A DNA stretch of 64,000 nt from Ancylothrix sp. D3o (GTDB lineage Bacteria; Cyanobacteriota; Cyanobacteriia; Cyanobacteriales; Oscillatoriaceae): NCBI RefSeq assembly GCF_025370775.1, contig NZ_JAMXEX010000002.1, forward strand, positions 683,650-747,649. Direction: 5' to 3'. The notes beneath the pieces were generated by a model. That model was not told the DNA's origin, searched no databases, and saw only the letters and a program-made list of their open reading frames with translations. Position 1 is the first letter of the stretch; each line of letters opens with the position of its first letter. The translations under genes and the position numbers were made by a program. This document shows positions 1-8,489 of the stretch, piece by piece.

Positions 1-1
1 T

Positions 2-1615
2 TGGGTTGAAAATTTAAGCAAGGGCAAGATTATGCAAGGAAATGTAGCAGATTTTCCCCAAGTGGAAAAAGAAGTTTTGGAAATGCAAGGTATTATTTCT
101 ATCTTGGTTTTACCTTTGATTGTTCAAGGTGAGTTTTTTGGATTTATTGGCTTTGATAACTGTGTGGAAAAGCGGCAGTGGGATTCTTTGGAAGTGAGTC
201 TTTTAATGTCTGTTGCTTCGGCAATTTCTCTAGCAAAAGAACGTCAGATTACCCAAGAAGCCCTCCAACAACAATTAACTGCTGTGGAGGCTGCAACAAA
301 TGGCATTGCGGTTTTAAATCAAAACGGCGATTATATTTATTTGAATAATGCTCATCTTAAACTTTTTGGCTACGATAACCCTGAGCAATTGCTAGGAAAA
401 AGCTGGCGTGAGTTGTATTGTCCGACTGAAGCAGACCGTGTTGAACACGAAGCGTTTTTTCAATTGGCAAAAACCGGCCAGTGGCGCGGAGAAACGACTG
501 GTAAAAAGCGAGATGGATCTTTGTTTTCTCAAGAAGTTTTCCTGACTCTCATTGAAGGGGGCGGATTGATTTGTGTTTGCCAAGATATTACCTATCGTAA
601 AAAAGCCGAAGAAGCATTGCAGCACGCTAAAGATCAGCTTCAGGCGGTTTTGGATGCGGTGCCGGGGTTGGTGTCTTGGATAGATTCGGATCTGCGTTAT
701 TTGGGGGCCAACCGGCATCTGGCCGCTATGTTTAATCTACCGCCAGAAACTTTTGTTGGTCAGGAGATAGGTTTTCTTCAACAAAAAACAGAGTTTTGTG
801 ATTTTCTGCGTGAATTTTTTGTAAAGTCTAACCAAACGGCCTCGCAAAGTATTACTTTAGATATAGATGGCGAAGCGCGGAGTTACTTGATCATTGCTCA
901 AAAATACCAGCAAGGTCGAGCTTGTGTTTCTGTTGGAATTGATATCACTGAGCGCAAGCAGGCTGAAGAGCAACTCAAAGCTTCTCTACGCGATAAGGAG
1001 GTGTTACTCAAAGAAATTCATCACCGCGTTAAAAATAATTTGCAGGTGATTTCTAGTTTGCTGAAATTGCAGTCTCGCTATACGCAAGATCGCACAACTC
1101 TCGATATGCTCAGGGAAAGTCAAAATCGTGTCAAGTCAATGGCTTTGATTCACGAAAAATTGTATCAGTCAACCAATTTGGCAAGCATCGATTTTGCGGA
1201 GTATTTGGGTAATTTAACCAGCAATTTACTTTATTCTTACACGGTGGATGTTAATGCGGTTAAACTTGAAATTAAAGCAGAAAATGCCTCGCTTAATATT
1301 GATACAGCAATTCCTTGTGGTTTGCTGATGAATGAGTTGGTTTCTAATGCTTTGAAACACGCTTTTCCCCAAGGCAGGCAAGGCAAAATATGGGTAGAAT
1401 TTTCTGCGCTTCCAGAGCAAAAGTTTTTACTCACAGTTAAGGATAATGGGGTGGGATTTCCCGAAAGTTTAGATTGGGAAAACTCTGGAACATTGGGATT
1501 ACGTTTGGTGAATTCTTTGGTTAATCAAATTGACGGAACCGTAGAAATTGACCGAACTGAGGGAACTAAGTTTCAAATTCAGTTTCAAGAATTGATATAT
1601 AAATCGAGGAACTAA
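2..1615 (+). CDS. GAF-PAS-PAS sensor histidine kinase (5' end outside window)
   Basis: The frame is open from base 2 with no stop, so the first in-window ATG at 32 is probably internal and the N-terminus lies outside. In order: the C-terminal half of a GAF domain (to about residue 70 counted from that ATG), a PAS domain (about 80-195, ending in the usual QDITYRKKAEEAL linker), a second PAS (about 205-315), and a HisKA_2-type phosphoacceptor helix with EIHHRVKNNLQVISSLLKLQ, whose paired histidines are typical of this class. A HATPase_c domain follows with an N box (NELVSNALKHAF) and G boxes (DNGVGF, GTLGLRL). It should autophosphorylate in response to an unidentified ligand or redox cue. No transmembrane segment is visible in the part present. 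It lies 4 bases upstream of the receiver-kinase gene, so they probably form one transcript. Confidence 0.9.
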   Translation, partial: WVENLSKGKIMQGNVADFPQVEKEVLEMQGIISILVLPLIVQGEFFGFIGFDNCVEKRQWDSLEVSLLMSVASAISLAKERQITQEALQQQLTAVEAATNGIAVLNQNGDYIYLNNAHLKLFGYDNPEQLLGKSWRELYCPTEADRVEHEAFFQLAKTGQWRGETTGKKRDGSLFSQEVFLTLIEGGGLICVCQDITYRKKAEEALQHAKDQLQAVLDAVPGLVSWIDSDLRYLGANRHLAAMFNLPPETFVGQEIGFLQQKTEFCDFLREFFVKSNQTASQSITLDIDGEARSYLIIAQKYQQGRACVSVGIDITERKQAEEQLKASLRDKEVLLKEIHHRVKNNLQVISSLLKLQSRYTQDRTTLDMLRESQNRVKSMALIHEKLYQSTNLASIDFAEYLGNLTSNLLYSYTVDVNAVKLEIKAENASLNIDTAIPCGLLMNELVSNALKHAFPQGRQGKIWVEFSALPEQKFLLTVKDNGVGFPESLDWENSGTLGLRLVNSLVNQIDGTVEIDRTEGTKFQIQFQELIYKSRN

Positions 1616-1619
1616 CTGT

Positions 1620-2729
1620 ATGGAAAATGCCAAAAATATCCTCATTGTCGAAGATGAATTAATTGTGGCTGAAGATATTGCCGATACCTTAAGAAGTTTA
1701 GGCTATGGGGTGGTTGGTATTGTCTCCACCGGCGAAAAAGCCCTTCAAAAAATTAGCCAAACTTCTCCGAGTCTGGTATTGATGGATATTATGTTAAAAG
1801 GCGATATGGATGGCATAGAAACCACTGAAAAACTCCGCCAACAATCGGATGTGCCGGTGGTTTATTTAACCGCTAATGCCGATGACAAAACGGTGCAACG
1901 AGCAACTGCAACAGAACCCTATGGCTATTTGGTTAAACCCATCGAAGAAAAGGAATTAAAACGAACAATTGAAATTGCCCTCCGCCGCTATCAAGCCGAA
2001 CAGAAAATTAAACAGCAAGCCAAAGAAGCCGAAGAAGAAAGACATCGCAAAAACCGATATCTTTCGATGGCTTCCCACGAATTTCGCACGCCTTTAACCA
2101 CGATTTTAATGTCGTCTCAACTTTTGCAACAGTATGAACAAAAACTCACCCCAGAGAAAAAACAAAGGCATTTTGAGCGAATTCAAAACGCTATCACGAG
2201 TATGAATACCATGTTGGAAGATATTTTAACCCTGGGGCGCGCTGAGTCGGGCAAAATTTCTTTTTCTCCAGGGGCGATAAATGTTGTTGAATTTTGTCAA
2301 GAGTTGTTGGAAGCAATCACCCAAAGCACAGGAAGAAATCATAGCTTGAACTTGGAAATTTCCGGGGAATTTTCAGGGGCTATAATGGATGAAAAACTCC
2401 TCTACCATATTTTAACAAATTTGCTGGGCAATGCGGTTAAATATTCCCCAGAAAAAACAAAGATTATTCTGGAAGTTGTGCGATGTGAAAATGAGGTTAG
2501 TTTTTGCGTCCAAGATCAGGGAATTGGTATTCCTCCAGAAGATGTCCTAAAGCTTTTTGAGGCGTTTCATCGTGCCCAAAATGTCGGAGAGATTGCCGGC
2601 ACAGGATTAGGATTAGCGATTGTTAAACGTTCGGTTGATTTACACAAAGGTGTTATTGAAGTGACAAGCAAGGTGGGAGTGGGAACCCGGTTTACAGTCA
2701 AGTTACCTTTCCAGAGTCCGCTTTCGTAA
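1620..2729 (+). CDS. Response receiver-histidine kinase hybrid (REC-HisKA-HATPase)
   Basis: An N-terminal receiver domain (about 5-122) carries the acidic pair near E11/D12, the phosphoacceptor in LMDIML (D56), T84 and K106. A short coiled linker leads to a HisKA helix with SHEFRTPL (H153) and a HATPase domain with NLLGNAVKYS, DQGIGIP and GTGLGLAI. Receiver-first hybrids of this form usually take a phosphate from an upstream kinase and then signal through their own kinase core. The only candidate donor in sight is the kinase immediately upstream. No DNA-binding output domain is present, so the final target is unknown. The start follows the previous stop by 4 bases, consistent with translational coupling. 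Confidence 0.92.
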   Translation: MENAKNILIVEDELIVAEDIADTLRSLGYGVVGIVSTGEKALQKISQTSPSLVLMDIMLKGDMDGIETTEKLRQQSDVPVVYLTANADDKTVQRATATEPYGYLVKPIEEKELKRTIEIALRRYQAEQKIKQQAKEAEEERHRKNRYLSMASHEFRTPLTTILMSSQLLQQYEQKLTPEKKQRHFERIQNAITSMNTMLEDILTLGRAESGKISFSPGAINVVEFCQELLEAITQSTGRNHSLNLEISGEFSGAIMDEKLLYHILTNLLGNAVKYSPEKTKIILEVVRCENEVSFCVQDQGIGIPPEDVLKLFEAFHRAQNVGEIAGTGLGLAIVKRSVDLHKGVIEVTSKVGVGTRFTVKLPFQSPLS

Positions 2730-2797
2730 TTTGGTTTTAAAAAAGTCAGGGTGCTGATACAATTTAGTTATAAAATTAATAATTTGGCAAGTAAGAA

Positions 2798-3697
2798 ATG
2801 TCTTTTAAATTTAATCTCAGTCATATCCGCCGGCAGCAGTTGACTCCTTATTTATTTTTATTACCGGCACTTTTTATGCTGACTTTAACCGTGTTTTTGC
2901 CGGCCCTTAACGCTTTTTATTTAAGCTTTACCCAGTTTGAATATGATTTAACCCAAGCCCCAAAATGGGTAGGTTTAGCAAATTTACAGCGTTTATTCCA
3001 AGATGAATTATTCTGGAAAACCTTAACAAATACCTTGATTTATTTGCTGGGAGTTGTACCCATTTTAGTGATTTTACCCTTGGGGTTGGCAATTTTAGTC
3101 AATCAAAAGTTACGCGGTATAAGCTGGTTTCGTGCTGCATATTATACGCCGGTTGTTATTTCAATGGTAGTGGCCGGTATTGCCTGGCGATGGCTTTATG
3201 CAGAAAACGGTTTACTCAATCAACTATTACAAATGCTCGGCTTAGTGGCAAAAGGAGAGGGAATTCCTTGGCTAACCAGTCCTAAATTTGCAATTTTTAG
3301 CGTCATGGCTGTTACCATCTGGAAAGGCTTAGGATATTATATGGTCATTTATTTGGCCGGCCTGCAATCAATCCCCGCAGAATTGTATGAAGCAGCAGCA
3401 TTAGACGGTTCCGATGGCTGGCAAAAACACTGGGATATTACCTTACCTTTAATGAAGCCTTATTTGTTTTTAGTTGCCGTCATTTCGGCAATTTCTGCCA
3501 TGAAAGTTTTTGAAGAAGTGTATATTATGACTCAAGGCGGGCCGCGTAACAGTTCTAAAACCATCGTCTATTATTTGTATGAAAAAGGATTCCGAGAATT
3601 AGACATGAGTTATGCTTGCGCCATCGGATTAGTCTTATTTTTGCTAATTTTAGGATTGTCGATTTTGAACCTCAAATTATCAGAAAATCGGTCGTAA
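2798..3697 (+). CDS. Sugar ABC transporter permease (MalF/UgpA type)
   Basis: About six hydrophobic segments are visible, starting at YLFLLPALFMLTLTVFLPAL. The cytoplasmic EAA loop, EAAALDGSDGWQKHWDITLP, contacts the ATPase subunit. At 299 residues the length is normal for the binding-protein-dependent transport inner membrane family, carbohydrate-uptake class 1. In this family two permeases, a periplasmic binding protein and an ATPase work together. None of the partners is in the window, so this is an orphan subunit here, and its substrate cannot be read from sequence. It is 68 bases after the receiver-kinase gene on the same strand, so co-transcription is possible but not shown. Confidence 0.92.
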   Translation: MSFKFNLSHIRRQQLTPYLFLLPALFMLTLTVFLPALNAFYLSFTQFEYDLTQAPKWVGLANLQRLFQDELFWKTLTNTLIYLLGVVPILVILPLGLAILVNQKLRGISWFRAAYYTPVVISMVVAGIAWRWLYAENGLLNQLLQMLGLVAKGEGIPWLTSPKFAIFSVMAVTIWKGLGYYMVIYLAGLQSIPAELYEAAALDGSDGWQKHWDITLPLMKPYLFLVAVISAISAMKVFEEVYIMTQGGPRNSSKTIVYYLYEKGFRELDMSYACAIGLVLFLLILGLSILNLKLSENRS

Positions 3698-3785
3698 ATC
3701 ACCGAAAATCCCTACAGCAAAATTCCCTAAAATAATCAAAGCTAAAAAGACCGGGGGCGTAGAACGGCGCACCCCCAAAAACCCA

Positions 3786-4043
3786 TCAAACCATGCGGTT
3801 AAAAATAGTCCAAACTTCGCCATCAGAACGGACATAAGGAACAGAAATACTTTTAAACCCCGTAATAAAAGGTTTATAATACACCTGCCAATAATAAGGG
3901 CTAATCTCATCCGCAATTGCTTTTAAAGCTTGCAATTCTGACGCCAATTCTTCAGCAAGCTCATTGATCCGCTGTGCGTGAACGACCGCTTCTTCTCTGC
4001 TTTCTTCAAGCTGTTGCTGGATCAATTTTCGTGATAATTCCAT
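3786..4043 (-). CDS. Small conserved-looking protein of unknown function
   Basis: This 85-residue acidic protein has an N-terminal amphipathic helix (about 1-45, rich in E, Q, L and A: ELSRKLIQQQLEESREEAVV) suggestive of a coiled coil. A short segment with aromatic residues follows (SPYYWQVYYKPFITGF), ending in VWTIFNRMV. I do not recognise a named family. It is preferred over the overlapping frame at 3680-3916 because its composition and heptad spacing look protein-like. It converges on the ABC permease and is separated from the chemotaxis gene on the same strand. Function unknown. Confidence 0.6.
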   Translation of the reverse strand: MELSRKLIQQQLEESREEAVVHAQRINELAEELASELQALKAIADEISPYYWQVYYKPFITGFKSISVPYVRSDGEVWTIFNRMV

Positions 4044-4190
4044 CCCTATATAGCCCTCAGCGCGATTTTCGTTGATGTAAGATAGTAACCGGGTTTTTAA
4101 AAGAAACCGGGTTGCTTGCGTTTAATTATACCTACCTACTTAGTTTATCCTCAAAGCTGCCCCTTTCCCGAATTCTGGAGATTAGTTTTG

Positions 4191-5357
4191 CTAAGAAATA
4201 GAATTAAGTTTTTGCGCGGCTGCATTAAGCTGTTGCGTACCAATTTTTACTTGCGTAATACTTTCAGCCGTTTGCGCCGCCACTTGATTAAGCGCATTCA
4301 TCGCATCCACCACCTGCTGCACAGCGATAGCCTGTTGTTTTGCAGAAAGCGAAATTTGTTGCGTATTCACCCAAATGTCATTAATTGCCTCACTCATTAA
4401 ACGAAAAGCTTCCGCCGTTTCCTTGCCAATTTTTGCGCCTTCTTCCACCGTTTTTGTCCCCGCATCCGTCACCATCACCGTTGAATTAATTGCCATTTGA
4501 ATATCCGCCACTAAAGCATTAATTCTCTCGGTTGATTTTTGACTTTGATCCGCAAGTTTACGAATTTCCGCAGCCACCACCGCAAAGCCTTTTCCATGCT
4601 CTCCGGCTCGCACCGCTTCGACTGCTGCATTCAGTGCTAACATATTAGTTTGATTGGCTAAATCTCCCACCAAAGCGGCAATATTTCCAATTTGGGAAGT
4701 TTGCTGACTCAAGCGGACAATTTGCTGAGCAATTGCTTCAACTTTATCTTTTAAAACCGACATTCTCTCCAATGTTTCCCCTACCGTTTTCGTTCCCCCT
4801 TCGGCTAAATTTAAAGCCATTCTTGCCCCACTTGCCACATTTTCTGCTTGGGTTGCTGTCGCTTTTGATGATGCCCAAAGTTCATCAATTGTCGTGGTAG
4901 TTTGATGCACCGATGCAGCTTGCTGGTTTGCCATCCTTTCTTGTTCTTCCATTGTAACAGCAATTTGACCAGAAGAAGCAGTAATTTCGGTGGCAACTTC
5001 AGTAACCCTTTGTTTGGCAGCAAGCACGATTAAATAAACCGCAATTAAAAAAATCAATACTTCTGTAACCGTTGCTACCCCCAGCCACAAAATTAACGAA
5101 TTCAAAGACGCATCAACCTGCCTTGTATTTGCTTGTACTAAATTTCGCTGCGGCTCTGGAACATTGGGCATTTCTAAAATTTTTTGCTGGACGATTTTAA
5201 CTTGTTTAAAATCTTCGGCTACTTTCAAACTATTAAAGTAAGTTAGTCCAACGGTTCCCAAGAAGCCAGCCACCGGCAACAGCGAGAATAGCCAAATATA
5301 GACACTTAGTTTTCGATTAGCAACCATCAGGGCTTTTTCCTCTTCTTTATATCCCAT
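4191..5357 (-). CDS. Methyl-accepting chemotaxis-type signal transducer
   Basis: A hydrophobic segment at about residues 18-40 and another at about 90-115 bracket a short (about 50-residue) extracytoplasmic loop. The C-terminal MCP signalling hairpin includes QTNMLALNAAVEAVRAGEHG and GKGFAVVAAEIRKLADQS at its tip. The tip has AVEAVRAGE where most family members have AIEAARAGE. In cyanobacteria such receptors feed CheA/CheW relays that control type IV pilus motility and phototaxis. No che genes are in this window, so it is an orphan receptor here. The sensory loop is too short for a known ligand domain, and no HAMP domain is obvious. Confidence 0.9.
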   Translation of the reverse strand: MGYKEEEKALMVANRKLSVYIWLFSLLPVAGFLGTVGLTYFNSLKVAEDFKQVKIVQQKILEMPNVPEPQRNLVQANTRQVDASLNSLILWLGVATVTEVLIFLIAVYLIVLAAKQRVTEVATEITASSGQIAVTMEEQERMANQQAASVHQTTTTIDELWASSKATATQAENVASGARMALNLAEGGTKTVGETLERMSVLKDKVEAIAQQIVRLSQQTSQIGNIAALVGDLANQTNMLALNAAVEAVRAGEHGKGFAVVAAEIRKLADQSQKSTERINALVADIQMAINSTVMVTDAGTKTVEEGAKIGKETAEAFRLMSEAINDIWVNTQQISLSAKQQAIAVQQVVDAMNALNQVAAQTAESITQVKIGTQQLNAAAQKLNSIS

Positions 5358-5462
5358 TTACTTGTCTTATACCATTTTAGAGCCAAGCGTTTTAGATTTG
5401 AAAACATAACTCTAAACGAAACGTTCTAAAATAGAAGAAATTTAATTTTTGTCTAAAATCTT

Positions 5463-5810
5463 ATGGCTTCTTCAAAACGTAAGTCCAGCGAGCCTTTTGT
5501 CTATCGGGAGTTTGGCAACAGCACTAACCCAGATGCCTTTGAAAGAGGCGTCTCGGAACAGCCACCGGCCCAGCATAACCTAAAAATACAAGCTTCTCGC
5601 AAAGGACGTGGTGGCAAAACTGTTACCGTCATCAGCGGTTTTCAACTCAAGCCAGAAACCCTTGAAACGCTGCTCAAACAGTTAAAAACCCAATGTGGTG
5701 CCGGTGGTACTGTTAAAGACAATACCCTCGAAATTCAAGGCGACCACAAACAAAAACTACTTGAACTTTTAACTCAATTAGGCTACAAAGCTAAAATCAG
5801 CGGCGGCTAA
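5463..5810 (+). CDS. SUI1/eIF1-like translation initiation factor (YciH family)
   Basis: This 115-residue protein has a basic, disordered-looking N-terminus (MASSKRKSSEPFVYREFG) and a C-terminal SUI1 fold. Conserved features are the segment SRKGRGGKTVTVISGF and the GAGGTVKDNTLEIQGDH motif, followed by LLELLTQLGYKAKISGG. Bacterial SUI1 homologues resemble eukaryotic eIF1 and are thought to bind the small ribosomal subunit, but their role in bacteria is poorly defined. The length is typical. It is transcribed divergently from the chemotaxis receptor and convergently with the LOV kinase, so it probably has its own promoter in the 105-base gap. Confidence 0.93.
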   Translation: MASSKRKSSEPFVYREFGNSTNPDAFERGVSEQPPAQHNLKIQASRKGRGGKTVTVISGFQLKPETLETLLKQLKTQCGAGGTVKDNTLEIQGDHKQKLLELLTQLGYKAKISGG

Positions 5811-5873
5811 TTTCATTAAACATGGTTTCGCACCCTCAAGTTTTCTAAGGACAGGAATTTAAGGTTTTTATCC

Positions 5874-7637
5874 CTACAGCTTTTCTTGTCGCAAGGGAAG
5901 TTCAATAATAACCTTTGTTCCTTTTCCAAATTCGGAAATACATTTTAATTCACCCCCATGTTTTTCTACCACAATTTGATAGCTTACCCATAACCCCAAA
6001 CCTCGACCACTTCCCACCGGCTTTGTTGTAAAAAACGGATCAAACAAATGCCGGTAAACCTGCTCACTCATGCCAATGCCATTATCAGTAATTTCCATGA
6101 TTATTCGCCCTTTTTCCAAACAAGTCATAATTTTTATCTCTGGCTGATTTATGCGGTTATTATGAGCGATTTCAATGGCATCAATGGCATTGCTGAGAAT
6201 GTTCATAAACACTTGATTGAGCGAACCGGCATGGCATTCAATCTTTGGCAAATTTCCATACTCTTTGACAATTTTAATTTCTGGTCGCTGCTGAGTAGAG
6301 GCTAGTCGGTGCTGCAAAATTAACAGCGCACTTTCCAGGCCGGTGTGAATATCCACCTGTTTAACCTCTGCTTCATCCAGCCGCGAAAAATTTCTTAAAT
6401 TTAAAACAATTTGCCTAATTCTTTCCGAACCTTGCAGCATTGATTGCAAAAGCTTTGGCAAATCTTCCAGCAAAAAATCAACGTCAAATTCTTCGCTTTT
6501 TTCTTGAATCTCAGGCATCGCATTCGGGTAATATTGCTGGTAAAGACTCACCAAATGTACCAAATCTTTTACATATTCGCCGGTGTGAACCAAATTTCCA
6601 TAAATAAAGTTAATCGGATTATTAATTTCATGGGCAATTCCGGCCACCAACTGCCCCAAACTCGACATTTTTTCGGAATGAATTAATTTTGCTTGAGTGT
6701 CTTGTAAGTCGTGGAGAGTTTTTTTCAACTGCATTGTTTGATTTCGCAATTGAGCCTCAGATTTTTCTAAAGCTTCCAATGCCTGTTTTTTATCAGTAAT
6801 ATCCCGAAAAACAGCCACCCCGCCTTTGATATTTCCCGTTTCATCTTTCAAAGGTCTTGCATTCACACTAATACAAACTTTTTCTGACTGATTAGGCGGC
6901 TGAATATAAACTTCGGCCCCATCCACCGGCCTTCCTTGAATCGCTAAAGTTAGCGGCAATTCTTCCCAAGGATAAGGCGTCATTCCATCCGGCAAATAAC
7001 AATTAAATTTTTCTGACCAATTCTGCGGATTTACTTTAGCAAAACTTTGTCCCAAAAGTTGCTGGGCCGCCGGATTAAAAAACAAAAATTGACCCGTTTC
7101 ATCCGCCACCAGTACCCCTTCTGCAAGGCTATCTAAAATTGATTGTAATATCTGCGTTTGCTTGCGTAAAGCTGTTTCTGATTCTGCTAATTCTGCGGTT
7201 TTTTCTTTCAGCTTCATTTCCGCTTCCACGCGAGCAGTTATATCATTTTGTACGCCAATAAAATTTGTTAAATTACCTTCACTATCTCGCACCGGCGAAA
7301 TAGTTAACTCATTCCAAAAGTAACTTCCATTCTTACGGTAATTCTTTAAAACAACTTTGCACTCACGTTCCTCGCGCAACGCTTGGCGAATTTCTTCCAC
7401 CGCCGCCGGATCGGTATCTGGCCCTTGCAAAAACTTACAGTTCTTCCCAATCGTATCCTCAAGCGTGTAACCTGTCATCCTTACAAAGGCATCGTTACAA
7501 TAAATTAATGGTCGGTTAGGTTTTTTTGCGTCTGCAATTACAATACCGGTACTGGTAGCTGCAAGTGCACGATCATACAGCCACAGCATATCTTGACCTG
7601 GAGAGGTTTCGAGAATCTCAGAAATTGTTTTTAGCAT
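5874..7637 (-). CDS. LOV-domain (blue-light) histidine kinase, LOV-PAS-HisKA-HATPase
   Basis: Residues about 22-140 form a PAS domain with the LOV photoreceptor signature GKNCKFLQG. C67 is in the position that forms the photoadduct with FMN. The other flavin-contacting features are visible too: CNDAFVRMTGY, KNGSYFWNELTISPV and FIGVQNDIT. A second, ordinary PAS follows (about 165-280), then a HisKA helix with GIAHEINNPINFIYGNL and a HATPase with NQVFMNILSNAIDAI, DNGIGM and GRGLGL. It is therefore a predicted soluble blue-light sensor kinase. No response regulator is adjacent. It differs from the kinases at the window start in having a HisKA of the AHEINNP type. Light activity is inferred from the complete motif, not demonstrated. 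Confidence 0.92.
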   Translation of the reverse strand: MLKTISEILETSPGQDMLWLYDRALAATSTGIVIADAKKPNRPLIYCNDAFVRMTGYTLEDTIGKNCKFLQGPDTDPAAVEEIRQALREERECKVVLKNYRKNGSYFWNELTISPVRDSEGNLTNFIGVQNDITARVEAEMKLKEKTAELAESETALRKQTQILQSILDSLAEGVLVADETGQFLFFNPAAQQLLGQSFAKVNPQNWSEKFNCYLPDGMTPYPWEELPLTLAIQGRPVDGAEVYIQPPNQSEKVCISVNARPLKDETGNIKGGVAVFRDITDKKQALEALEKSEAQLRNQTMQLKKTLHDLQDTQAKLIHSEKMSSLGQLVAGIAHEINNPINFIYGNLVHTGEYVKDLVHLVSLYQQYYPNAMPEIQEKSEEFDVDFLLEDLPKLLQSMLQGSERIRQIVLNLRNFSRLDEAEVKQVDIHTGLESALLILQHRLASTQQRPEIKIVKEYGNLPKIECHAGSLNQVFMNILSNAIDAIEIAHNNRINQPEIKIMTCLEKGRIIMEITDNGIGMSEQVYRHLFDPFFTTKPVGSGRGLGLWVSYQIVVEKHGGELKCISEFGKGTKVIIELPLRQEKL

Positions 7638-8303
7638 AACCGACTCGCCTGTGAACGTGGAACAAAAGATAAGCAGATCGTTTTACAGAAATGCGCCCTT
7701 CCTTTAAACATTAATCACATAATAAATATTGTAACAGTAAATAATTCAAAATACTTATCAATCGGTCTCTTTCCCCAGCCTGGTTTTCCGGGCCGGCGTC
7801 TTTAAAGCTACATTTTCCCTGATCCCTCTCCTAGTCGCATTTTTCCTCACTCTCCTCTTTTATTTCTCCACTGCGAGAAAATAAAACCAGCCTTTTCAAG
7901 GATAAGACAATAATTTATAGCACCCCATAAGAAAGCATTAAAGGGACAGATAAAGCCTTAGATCGGCAAGATTTTTACAAAGTCCAAAAAATCTCAGTAT
8001 AACCCTCGTGAGTCGCAACTAGAGCAAAGAGTGAGGAGCTATATAATAAGCTTCCTAATACCAAAAACTTGTATATAACGGTGCTTGATTAACGTTTTTG
8101 TTTTTTGCTAATCGCAATAATTTTGCTACCCGTGCAGTTAGTTACGATTATCACCCAGCCACACCCAATAAAACCATAAATCCCATGATTTTGCCCCTAT
8201 AAATTGCAGACAAAATAATAGAGACAATCGTTGATACCGGCCCACCCTACCCAATTTTATCACCGTGAATTGCTAGAGAAACCGGCCTCTATCAAAGACA
8301 TTG
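7638..8303. other. Intergenic stretch upstream of the LOV kinase
   Basis: About 650 bases separate the LOV kinase start from the next candidate ORF. It is AT-rich with scattered CCGG words. It must contain the LOV kinase promoter (reading leftward), but I could not identify a convincing -35/-10 pair. No RNA gene, repeat array or coding frame with protein-like composition was seen in this part. Confidence 0.4.
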
Positions 8304-8450
8304 ATGATAGATATAGGCGAATATTTAAGCCTAGCTGCCACAGTTCTTAGCCCAGATGTAGAGGACTATGGTAAAAAAATCCCCTCGTTTATTCGGCAAA
8401 TTGGCTTCTTAGAAAGAATTTGTTTTGCCACTATCCCTTTATCAACATAA
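8304..8450 (+). CDS. Candidate 48-residue small ORF, unverified
   Basis: An ATG at 8304 opens a 48-codon frame ending TAA at 8450. The predicted peptide begins MIDIGEYLSLAATVLSPD and continues with DYGKKIPSFIRQIGFLE. It has the mix of hydrophobic and charged residues expected of a real protein rather than the low-complexity look of shadow frames. No strong ribosome-binding site precedes it. It may equally be a fragment of a decayed gene. It points into the terminator of the RTX gene. I do not recognise the sequence. Confidence 0.2.
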   Translation: MIDIGEYLSLAATVLSPDVEDYGKKIPSFIRQIGFLERICFATIPLST

Positions 8451-8482
8451 AAAAGCCGGTCTCAAACCAGAAACCGGCTTTC
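8447..8482 (-). terminator. Rho-independent terminator of the large RTX gene
   Basis: Perfect 9-bp arms AAAGCCGGT (8452-8460) and ACCGGCTTT (8473-8481) flank a 12-base loop. Read on the minus strand, the hairpin is followed by a run of Ts. It begins 8 bases after the stop codon of the RTX gene. Confidence 0.75.
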
Positions 8483-8489
8483 CGTATAA

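Noticed and set aside
3680..3916. 78-codon minus-strand hydrophobic frame
   Set aside because: Overlaps a better-looking 85-residue gene and the end of the ABC permease; its hydrophobic runs arise from the antisense frame.
4088..4112. AACCGGGTT direct repeats resembling the ahcY terminator
   Set aside because: The two units are direct, not inverted, so they cannot form the hairpin.
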